DNA of 64,000 bases from Branchiostoma floridae. Taxonomy: Eukaryota > Chordata > Leptocardii > Amphioxiformes > Branchiostomatidae. Under the pieces are notes generated by a model. That model did no database searches. It saw only the letters and a program-made list of their open reading frames with translations, and was not told where the DNA came from. The stretch lies in the NCBI RefSeq assembly GCF_000003815.2, contig NC_049983.1, forward strand, positions 472,524 to 536,523, read 5' to 3'. Of the stretch, positions 1 to 11,321 are shown one piece after another (the stretch's first letter is position 1; every line of letters starts with the position of its first letter). The translations under genes and the position numbers were made by a program.

Positions 1-305
1 GAATTAGCTGGCCGTTCAAGGGTGTGGTTTGCGACCCAACTCGTCTGGCATGTTATCTGTTTAGATTTGTCCGATTTGTATTATTTTCCAGCTACCCGTG
101 GAACCTGCTAGAGGCTACGAATTCCACACGGACCTCATGCGGACTTGAACATATACGCACGTGTGACCCCACCTATATACATCACACATGGCCTAAATAT
201 AATATGTAGGCCTTATATAATTTTGTTCAGGGCACTTAGTCCCCCTTGCGGATTTAGCATGTATTATATCACTGGAACGGCCTTCCAAAAAACTTTCCTG
301 TAAAG

Positions 306-360
306 AAACATAAGCATAGACAGGGCATATTGACAATATGCCCTGTCTATGCTCATGTTT
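306..360. repeat. Near-perfect hairpin palindrome
   Basis: Arms 313-332 and 334-353 are perfect 20-base inverted repeats separated by one base. The pairing continues outward to 306 and 360 with one mismatch, giving a 27-bp stem. It contains no obvious promoter. It may be the remains of a foldback element. Confidence 0.8.
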
Positions 361-2282
361 AATTTGAATTTTGTTTTTGACACCGTACACACGGAGGCTT
401 GAAATTCCCATGCGGTAAAAGGAGCAACTTTCCAATGGAGGACATAAAACTTAAAAAAAAAACTTGATGCCAGCAGTCTGTACATGTAGTATCAAATATG
501 TTATGTAACGTTAAATCTGTAACAAATGACATGCCAGCTGCATGTATGTTAAAACAATATGGCTTGCTGTCCATACGTCACTTGTGGCCCCAATGTGTTA
601 AGTGGAAATGCAAGGCACAGAGGAGACACAAATATATGGATGCACATTTGTTGCTGGAAGTATGTCACATACTAGTAAATCCATAACCAACGATATACCA
701 ACATCATATACATTAACACACTCTGCTTCAAGTCTAAACGCCGTTTGGAGTCCCCGTGAAACGTCTTATTTACGCCGGTAGACGTAAAACTTTCACAGAA
801 GACATATGTATGCACATCTGTAGTTGGATTGATTTGACAGTATTCCTAACCAATTGCAATGACATGCCAACTGCATGTATGTAAAGCAGTAGGTTTTCTA
901 TCCTAAAGGAGGTTTCTATCTTTATCAAAAACACACAACACTTTATCAAAAAGGGGATGCCTGCAGTGGCAGGACATATTTGATGTAAATCTGTAACCAA
1001 TGACATGTCAACAACTACTTTGTAAACACACTGGTGTTACTGACCGTAAGGGCACTTGCATTTAATTGCAATCCTTAGCTTGTAATGACATGCCAACTAC
1101 ATGTATGTAAAACAACAGGTTTTCTATCCTAAAGGACGTTTCTAACTTTATCAAAAACACACAAAACTTGCAATCCTCAGCTGTGAAATTGCGGCACTCT
1201 ATATCAATCAATGCAAGAAATAAAATTTTACTTTAAAAAGTGGACGCCAGCACAGTACAATTGACCTATTTTACGTAAATCTATTTTACGTAATTTTACG
1301 CATATTACGGGGACTATTTTACGTAAATCCGTAAACAATAAGATACCTAAGTACGAGGGGTGATCAATAAGTCCCTACCTTACCCAGACATAAGGTGCAC
1401 AACTCAATTTCGGTCACAATTATATATTATGAATCCATTTCTCAATATCCAAATTTCAAATCAATGCGATCTTTACATTTCAGTTGATGCCTTTATAAAT
1501 ATCATTACGAAAAAAACGAAAGTTTTGGAAGAGGAGGTTGGTCTAAAGGACCACAACTTGCTAGCCACCAAGCTAGACACAGATGCATGTTCGGACATCG
1601 TTAATAGCACCTCATATGAGGATGAACTCAACTGAAATGAACGAAAAAAACTGTCTGAACTCTGTTCAAATCTGTATGGGTCGTGTTCCTCAGTCCATGA
1701 CTTTCCCCAGAGCTGACGTTCATCCACAGTTTCCACACGCTTAATGATCAGATGACAGCTCAATCGTCCTTCTCTCTCACCTAACGTTACGAATACTCAA
1801 AATGACTTCGCCTTCAGAGTAATTATCACAATGATTTGAAGTTTGGTGGGTATTCGTACAAAGATCTATGTCTTTTAACTATGTCTTGAGTTATGTACTT
1901 TATTTCTTGGACGAGGCCACGAACTTATTGATCTCGTATTGTAAGGAAATATCATTTTAAAGAACGTAGGGGCGGTTGGTTGTTATCCACATATCTATGG
2001 CACAGTATCAATTGGAAGGTGGAGTTCAACCTTCTCCTCTCACCGCCTTATATCTCCCAAACCGTAGTCAGTTTCCCTTTTTTTTTACACGTAAGTTATA
2101 TTCTATTGGGTGGGCCAACTATACTCTCTCTTGGCAGTCGGGCTGAATTGCGAGGAGCTTACAATAGGCGGGGCTAAATCGCAAGGGTCTGGAGCGAGCT
2201 GCCATTCGGCGCCACTCAGGTGACCTCAATACGGCAGTAATTGCCCCAGGTGCGGCCATGGGACAGTAGAGTTTAAACCACT

Positions 2283-2600
2283 CACACCGGGAAGGTCACC
2301 TACCCTTTTCGATAAGTGTGGTGGGTTCTTTAAAGTGCGAGACCTCCATTTAACGTTCTATCCAAGTAAAGTAAGGAAAGTCGTTTAAAGTGCCTTTTCA
2401 CAGGATCGGTGACATGGCTGGGTTCGAACTTGCGACCTCTCGGTCCTGAGCTGCGCCACGCGATCTCACTTTAAGTGGATTGAGTAACGTAAAGTCCAAA
2501 GGGCACAGGATCTGTAGCACGTCGGGATTGGAACCCAGGACCCCTGGTGTCTGGTCCAAACACCAAGCAGTTGCAACTCCATGCACATGCATGTCCATAA
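2283..2600 (-). repeat. tRNA-derived SINE-like unit upstream of gene A
   Basis: On the minus strand there are two RNA polymerase III B-box-like words (AAGTTCGAACCC near 2427 and GGTTCCAATCCC near 2530), each within about 80 bases of a tRNA-like body. The segment with CTTTTCGATAAGTG at 2307 recurs in gene B intron 22 (about 38510) and after the element at 9973, so it is an interspersed repeat. Confidence 0.55.
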
Positions 2601-2708
2601 GGACTTAAGGACGCTTCCTTATCAGCCACACTGCTTCCTCTTGTAAATCAAATATAATTATAATTATGCAGAAGGTCGTTCTTGTGAAGACATAATCACG
2701 AAAGGCTT

Positions 2709-2714
2709 TATAAA
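2709..2714 (+). promoter_or_regulatory. Candidate TATA box of gene A
   Basis: TATAAA within GCTTTATAAAGG, 59-64 bases before the ATG, the right distance for a start site near 2740 and a short 5' leader. The surrounding 250 bases align with the gene B upstream region. In B the TATA bases are deleted. Confidence 0.5.
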
Positions 2715-2772
2715 GGTGGGCATTTGCTACAAGTGCCTCGCTGGGAGAAACGAGTGATACACGTGCCTTGAG

Positions 2773-2839
2773 ATGTCAACCTGCGTTTCTACAGTAGTGC
2801 TCTTGGGCCTTCTGACTGTGGTCTTGTCGCAGAACCCAA
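2773..2839 (+). CDS. Gene A exon 1: signal peptide
   Basis: Encodes 22 codons plus one base. The peptide starts MSTCV, has a Val/Leu-rich hydrophobic core and ends LSQNP, a typical signal peptide with likely cleavage near the Ser-Gln pair. This is the only in-frame ATG here, and gene B has its ATG in the same aligned position with the same exon length. The donor is AA|GTAAGG, phase 1. Confidence 0.85.
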
Positions 2840-5800
2840 GTAAGGCCAGCTCAAAAGATTCTCATTGACTTTTTGTTTGTTAGAGAACTCTCTCCACTCA
2901 CTCGTTCTATTATGTATTGGCTTTTCAATATCATTATCTTTTGGATAGTGCTAGTCTGTATGGGGTCTTCCGTGTGGTGATATTCTGTACAGTGCTATTC
3001 TAGATCTGTATTTGCTATTCTGTATGGGGCTCTTTCGTGTGGTTATATTCTGTATAATGCTATTCTAGATCTGTAAATTGCTATTCTGCTATTCCCTTAT
3101 TCATGCCGAAAATATTTACGTTAATACGTTAAGGGAAGTAATGGGCAGGAGTTGTAGGGGTTAAGTATTATGTCAAATTGTTTTATAAACACACCACAAG
3201 TGGAATTGCGCCCCAAATAGGCTGATCATGAATTTATAATCTTTTAGAAAATTATAATTCCCCTTCTGGAGTTCAGTGCCCTTTTAAATCAATGATCAGC
3301 TGTGATAAAATTCAATCTATTCGATTTTTGTCATTGATGTATTGGTTACGGGCTCTAGCCTTGTCAAGTTTGATGGACATGAAAGCCATAGCATATTACA
3401 AAAAGACAAAAACATGTCGGAGATATTTCACTACGAGACACTCGTAGATACCCCATGAAATTGGCATGTCTAATGTATACGTCGAATCGTATATTCCTAT
3501 CTTATCCTCCTTAAGTATGTCTTAACATAAAGTTGTTACTGACAGTGCTGTTGGTAGTATTTTCTTTGAACTTTCAATTACAATTTATAGTAACATAATA
3601 TGGATGTATAGGCAAAGGTCATACATTGCTCTGCGCAGTTGTACCGACATGTTAAACAAATATTACGTGGGAACCCAACCAGCTGTGTTTCTACTTCTTG
3701 ATATAAATAAATCTCAAATCATGCAACGTTTAACACCATTTCCTCTTAACGCACTCTCTCTGTTACCTAAATTGACAGAGAAAAATTCATCTTTTAACAC
3801 TTTGTGCTCTTAATTGTTTTTAGCTACGTAATAGACTTTTTTTCCATATTTTTTATGATATACACAATAAAAAATCGAACGTTACACACATCCGTTGAGG
3901 TCGCAGTGAAAGGGCAGCGCGATCTCCTTTTGGTGGAAAGGGGGGTTCTAACTTTGGAGAATGGTGTATGTTATATACCCTCCAAGCAGCGGTTAGGACC
4001 TGGCTTGTGTTAGACGTTTTATATGTGGTTGGGAAAAGATTGTTTTTGCTGGTGTGTTCTTTTCCATTCTTCTTCTGTCGTAGCCAATAATAGAGATATT
4101 AGCTGTTTATAATAGATTTGGGTGCCTACTGGCCGCAAATACACCTGAGATTATATATAAATACACCCGATAATATAATAATATGAGCAAATTTTACAGG
4201 TTCGCTATAGCTATAGGCAAGCCCAATGGTATGCGAGAAGCTTTTGTCATTATTTCTTGGAATGTAAAACCAAAAGATACCTAGCAAAACTGTGTATCCT
4301 CTGTTTGTAGTGTTACTAAGCGTAAGTGAAGTGTAGTGTACTGCCTGCTTGGCTGAAGATCTGCCCAAGGCTATGGAGGATAGGGAAGGATGGAGGAAGA
4401 GAGTCATGTCCATCCGTGCAACCAGCACGCCCGGATGATGATTATGTAGTGTAGTTAGGTCCGAACTATACCTAATTTCAAGCTGGAATATATAATGCTT
4501 TGTGGATGCTTATTAGATAGAATTTCAAACTACTGAGAGAGCATAGTGAAGCCCACACCCACTGACAACTGATAATTTGACATAGAAATAAAATAATCAG
4601 CACTCACACATAAATATGTATCTTTGGAGTGAGTATTTACACAGACTGAAATGACGTCACTTGTTTTACTAGGGTGCCCGGATGTTGACCCTACCCTGAC
4701 CCCATGGAACCCTGGGCATGACCGCAACGCGCAGGTGGTTGTGGGTAGGGGACAGAGCTACTTACTCCAGTCATCCGCCACTTTTCACTCACTGGAAGTC
4801 AAAGACGGGGGTAAGAAGTGGTCTCTACCAGACTTGTAAGAGATATAACATTTCCATCGTCATCAGTAGATTAAAAACATGTTATGCACAAAAGCTATAA
4901 CGGACGTCCTTAATAAGCACGTCCGCGATTCTGAGTATGCATGTGCATCGACAGAAATTTGGGGCAGTATGTCAAAGGTGAAGGCCCCTAACTTGCAAAC
5001 AGTTCTCGTCTCGAAGCATTGCCCTTATTTGCATATTACATTTGCATAAAGCGACCAGAAGTGCTTTGTCAATGTCTGAGGGGCCCTCATCTTTTTACAT
5101 GTGTACTTGGAACCGAACGTGCCTTCCTTCATGTTTCTTAAGTAAATTATAGGAAATGATGACGGCTAACGTTTTGTCGTGCTCTTTCCGTTGTGTCCTT
5201 TTTTTTCCATGAACAGGAAGGCTCGTATTTGCTGACTTGGGATCAACAAGTGATGCAGAAATCGTCCTGAGGTCACGGGAGGTCATCGTGGCCAGCGATG
5301 GGGAGTTCCACGTCGGCAGTGAGACCTGTCCGTACCAGGGGAAGGCCACGGTGTCCCTGTATGGCCGCTCGGACGACCAGAAGAACAGCAAGCAGTTCCT
5401 GGTCATGGCAGGTGGGACACTAGAGATCCACGGGCAACACAAGCTGGCGTGGACTCAGCTCACACAGACAGTTCCGGCAGGGGGACTCCCTAAGGTGGGT
5501 TCTGGTTCTAAGTCGTTGTGTATGGATACTGTCATTGCAGTGAATTTCTTGCCAGTCGTTTGCTTCCACGTGAATGGTTTCAGCAGGTTGTTTTAAAAGT
5601 CACTTAATAACAAGATTCTTTGCACACGTCAACCTAGCGTTTTAGTGACCGCCTGTCAATGACTTATATTGTACTGCAGTAAAGATGTCGCTGCTTACAG
5701 ATATGCTCCCAGACGTAAAACATTATGTACATGTATACTCTAGTAGGTAGTGACGAAGTGTTTACAAAGTGGGTAATCTGCAATATCGTTAATCATTATT

Positions 5801-8800
5801 TGCAATGGATTCTCGTCGAATGAACACGTTAATGGTTACGAATATACACTGAACCAACAGTAAAAGCTAATACAAGTGTACCCCAAACCTGAGAACAGTG
5901 CCCCATCTTATTGTATTTCAGGGTACCTATGCTTGGGATTCGGACACTATGGGAGGGGGCCGCGGAATGCACGTGCACGTCATGGACGAGATATCTGGGG
6001 CCGTGGTGGACTGGCAAACCTTCGACACGTACGGCAGCGAACAGAACAGCATAATCCTGGGGGATTTCATCGACCAAATACCGCCGGGGAGAATCGTGGC
6101 ACTGATAACCAAAGGCGACGCCTCCCGGAAACTAGAGGCAACAGCCCGACAGAAGATCAGTGAAGCGTTGGGAAGCATCGAAATTGCTTCATTGGGATAC
6201 AGGTATATTACAATCAGAATGGCATTAATGTGGTCACGATTTTGACAGCTGAATATGATTTCTGAAGGGAATACATGTATTTATCAGCGGGGGTGTTGAA
6301 CCGAAAAAAGCAACCGCTTTTTTGACATACGCCAAACAATGTCAATATATTGAACTTATACGGACTTGATATGTACACATGTTTGACAACCCTCTAACAT
6401 ATGTACACACCTATGTCATTCTAGGCATCCGTGGGTGTTAGTGGGTGTAAAGGGAGACCCCAGCGCTGTAGTTGAGCAAAGGATCCCATATATCGGTGAG
6501 TACTGCTTTGGACTATAATCTCATTTGTCATGGTCGGTAGGGCCGCCTTTTCTAAATGCTGCGGTCACATTAAAAAATGATAGTTTATGTTTTTTTTTAC
6601 AATCTCTGGTGTGACTCCTGCGTGATCCTTTGGACATCGTACAGGTACCGTGCTATTTTGGGAGCATGGCCGGGCCCCTGGATTTTTTTAAAAACTTGCA
6701 GTTAAAATCAATTCGAGACCCGGCATAGACACCGGCACTTACACGCAAAAACACCGAAAATGACCCACCTCATATCCAGCAAACCTCCTTGACAAATTTA
6801 TTGCTTCAAGGCCGGCCGGGGCCCCTGCATGCGTGGGTACAGCTAGGACAGTGGCATGATGAAGGTCTGCATGACAACAGTCACAATTCTTCATGGCATA
6901 TTTATTCCAACGTGCTCTATATCATGTTTAAGACACACAGACCACCGGCACCGCTGCCATCACAGCCACCTTTGATGCTTTCTTCGGCTCCTTCGGCGTC
7001 ACTGCCACAAGTGCATGGCTGGGAGGTAAGGACAATAAGAACAATGTGATCTGTATTGAAAAACTTGCTTACTAGATAGAAATGTAGTCTAACGTAGAGT
7101 AGCAAAGTTTATTTGGCCCTCGACAATAGCATTGTATACCATTACCTAGCTGGTCTCCTATAATCTTTAATTATCTACCCTAGGAAGATCGTCTTTCACC
7201 TTTTCTGTGGAGGGTGCAGGAAGTGAGTACGTCATCAACCTGAAGGATGACGTGAGTTCCTGGCAGCCTGGGGACCACATCGTGCTGGCCAGCACGGACT
7301 ACAACATGGAACAGGCAGAAGAGTTCCAGCTGCTGCCATGTCAGGAGTGCTCCAGCCATCAGGTCAAAATCAGCGGTACGCGATGCTCCTTTGGACATTC
7401 CTTCTTAACTATCTGGTGTCCTTTTATTCTTTCAAAATATCAATATATTCCCTCAGTCCTTGAAACAGTTAATCACTAGATAGTGCTTAACTCTTTTACA
7501 GGGCAAATCAAGTACACTCATTTCGGCGAGATCTCGGATGAAGTAGACTTGCGGGGAGAGGTCGGTCTGCTGACTAGGAACATCAAGTTCCAGGGGGAGG
7601 TAGAGGACAGCTGCTACGGAGACAACTTCTGTCAGTACTTCGACTACGACACGTATGGAGGGCATGTGAAGGTATTTTTGGACTTAGCATGTTGACATGT
7701 CATAACATACATAGCTTGGCAGAAAAAAAGTCTTTCTAGGTCTTGCTCTGAACAGAATTAGCCCTTTTTTGTGTCTTCCCCCCTCACAATTGTCGTTTCT
7801 TATCACCAGATTTTACCAGGTTTCAAGAACGTCCACTTGTCCGGTATCGAGTTCACCCGCATGGGTCAGCAGGTGGTGGGGAGCTACCCTGTCCACTTTC
7901 ACATGACCGGAGATGTGGACGAAGTCGGAGGCTACAGCCGCCCAACGTACGTCCGAGAGCTGTCCATTCACCACTGCTTCTCTCGCTGTGTGACCATCCA
8001 TGGGACCCATGGACTATTGGTGAGGCATGACCAATTGCTTAAACCACAATATTACTAAAATGAGAAGTCATAACCTAATCTTACTTGATTTTGATATGCG
8101 TTGATATTTCTACGGCAGTTTTCAGACAAATGTGTACTCGTACTTTTGCAGGTCCAGGACACAGTTGGATACGACACACTTGGTCATTGCTTTTTCCTAG
8201 AAGACGGAGTGGAGCAACGTAACGTTCTGGACCACAACCTGGGTCTGGTGACGCGGGCAGGCACACTTTTGCCCACCGACAGGGACGACAACATGTGCCA
8301 GACCATGAGGGACGCGGTCTACGGGGACTATATTCCAGAGTTAACTGACTGTCGGTGAGATAAATTTTCAGCTAATTTGCAATATATGCTTAAAAAATAC
8401 CAGGATTTGAATTACCCTACATCGGTAGATTTGTATAAGATATTGCTTTCAACAGCAACTTGTTCATAGATTTAAATTATTTTATGCAGTTCTCTTCCTA
8501 CATGTGCCTTTACTATGATTTTTTTAATGATGCTATATTGTACAAGACTGCGTCATAAGTTCTTCATATTGCATTTGCAATGACGTAACTCTGTAACTCC
8601 GATAAGCATTTTTAACTCACACTTTGCTATGCAATTCAAAGGGCAGTGACCACTTTCTGGATTACCCATCCAAACAACGTTATCACCAACAATGCGGCCG
8701 CCGGATCTTTGGTAAGCATTTTCTTCCTCCTTTCCTTGGATGTCACAGGACAATCAAATATCAGACTGACGACAAGGATATTTTTCGCTAGCTAATTTGT

Positions 8801-11266
8801 GTAATGCGATCTGTTGTATTTCTCCAGAGTATATATCCAAGCATACCGGTGTGACAGTGATCTCGCCCTTCTTTAGCGTTTTCGCCCCCCCCCCCCCGAG
8901 CAGCTGGTTACTACATATTACAGGTGCGCTACCTGGTACTATACTGCACCTGGGGAGTAACGTATATGGTGTGTTACCTGGTACCTATATGGCACCTTAT
9001 TACCGTACCGTAAGATGTCATACCTGGAAAGTCGATACTATATTGTTCGGTGCAAACATGACATTGAAATGAAAAAGAAAATTTTTGCAGCTGAGGTGGC
9101 ATAAAAACAGTGCTACTGCGAACGTATAAATCAACACTGTCTATGGTACGGAATACGTCAGCTATATGTTTTCAATTTGTCACAATGTTTTCTTTTTTGT
9201 GCTGGAAACATTTCCAAAGCACTAACAAAAACACACGTGAACAATAGTTTCTCATTATAAACACTATCTACGCGCAAGTTGATATAGCTGTTGCTAAATG
9301 CTACACAAACACTTGTAAAGTCTTAAGAAACACGGGTAAATGAATCAGTTCCTAAATACTAGAAAAACAGTCATGTTGGAGGTGAAGATATCCCTTGGCC
9401 AGGTGCATATACCAAAATGTGCGTTATTCTAATTAATACCTAATATTTGCATAATTAATAAAGACATTACATAGTTTTTTTGTGGTCACTTCATGGTAGA
9501 GACTTCATATTGGAGATATATAGGTTGCTTAAGGACAGGTGAACACAATGAAATACATCTTATGTCAAGACTCAGGTATATGCAATAATGGGAATACAAG
9601 GGACCCAACCCTCCTTGTCTGAAACAAGTTCAACTATCTTATTACCATGTAAATACGTTAATATTGATACTATGAATGGAGTTATGTATCAAACTCGTGT
9701 ACTTATATCATTCTGAAACTGCATTTTGTGATTTATACCAATCAACTTCTAAAATGTCATGTAAACCCGTTTTTGGGGGGGGGGGCGAAATCGCTAAAGG
9801 GAGGCGAGGTAGGGGGGCGAGATCACTAGCTGGGGAGGGCGAGATCACTAGTGATTTCGCCCCGGGGGGGGCGAGATCGCTAGTGATTTCGCCCGGGGGG
9901 GGGGCGAGATCGCTAGTGATTTCGCCGGGGGGGGGGCGAGATCACAGGGGGGGCGAGATCGCTGTCACACCGGGTCAACCTTGCTCCTCTCGATAAATGT
10001 GTTCAGTTCCTCTACGTGCAGAGATTTGGTGCTTGGGGCTTATACCTGACGCTCTCTCATACACAACACCCTCCGAAATGTAGAATGTAGTACCTTTACT
10101 TAAAGACAATTTATATCAGTTCAACTTTAATGCAGAATTTTTTTGGGGGAAAACTTTTATTTGGAACGTACAGAAAATGTCTCCGTATATCTACAGCATA
10201 CCGGGATCTGGTACATCTTTCACCGTGAGCCGACCGGCCCGTCAGCGGGCGCCCTCCCGAGGTACCATGCAGAGCGGTCGCCGTTGGGACAGTTCTACAA
10301 CAACAGAGCGCACTCTAACGGAATAGTGGGTATCCTTTTATTCTTTGCAAGAAGCTTGGGCTCAAACAGGCGTGCTTAGAACACCAGAGCATCTCTGAGT
10401 AATCTTACGCAGACAATTATATTTAATATATTGTGTGACTAGACATACAGTAATTTATTAATGTTGAGAACGTAAAAGTGTCATATATACGCATTCATAA
10501 GGCGAAGCTAGCAATTGTTTAGTGTCTTATATAGTATTAAGACAAATGGCACACTATTAGTATTACGTCTGTTGAACATGTTGACAGTATCCATTGAAAT
10601 GGGACAACACTTTATGGTTGGGCCCGCATTTGTATGTAACACTACAGAGTCACCTAGTACATACCTAGTACATACCTGCAAGGGGTACGGACAGTACAAA
10701 CCTGGAAAATGTGATAGACGGTCACCAAAACGTTAGCTCATGTAAACTGTTGGTGGTTGTAAATCAAGACCATGTTTCTAGCAGCTCATTCCCTGAGCAG
10801 AGAACCACAATGCTTTTGTTGTAAACTCACGTAACTGTTGTGTTTGCTCAGGACGGGCTTATGATCGACGGCGGAGTGAAGACCACTCAGCCATCCGCAA
10901 CTGCACCGGAGGAGTACCTATCCAGAACCGGTGCACGGTATTTACTCTTTCCAAACATTTCCTTCCTACGTCATATTCGATGTTGCTTAACCTTTCTCCT
11001 GGGTTGTACATTCATTGTAGCTGCATATGTGGTCCGTATTTGTTTGGATTGATAGAATTTCTCACCTAAATTTGGAATACCATATCAAAGCACACCGGAT
11101 AAGGAAGTAAATGCAGCAGAACAGAAGAGGTGAAATTTTACTGATTTGATGAAGCAATAAGCCTAGGAAACTAACAAATTGACACAAAATTGTGAGCAGG
11201 CCAAGGGTTCTGAATTGAATGATTTGGTATAATAAGTTATGTATCTTAAACAAGCACTCAAGTTCG

Positions 11267-11321
<55 letters not shown>

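Larger units (their letters stand above)
1..2708. other. Upstream region of gene A: no gene, repeated segments
   Basis: I see no convincing coding exon. A word built on AATGACATGCCAACT plus ATGTATGTAAA recurs near 526, 858 and 1085 and again upstream of gene B (22890, 23031). The block 1391-1480 matches 23159-23246. A SINE-like unit occupies about 2283-2600, and a near-perfect hairpin lies at 306-360. Confidence 0.6.
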
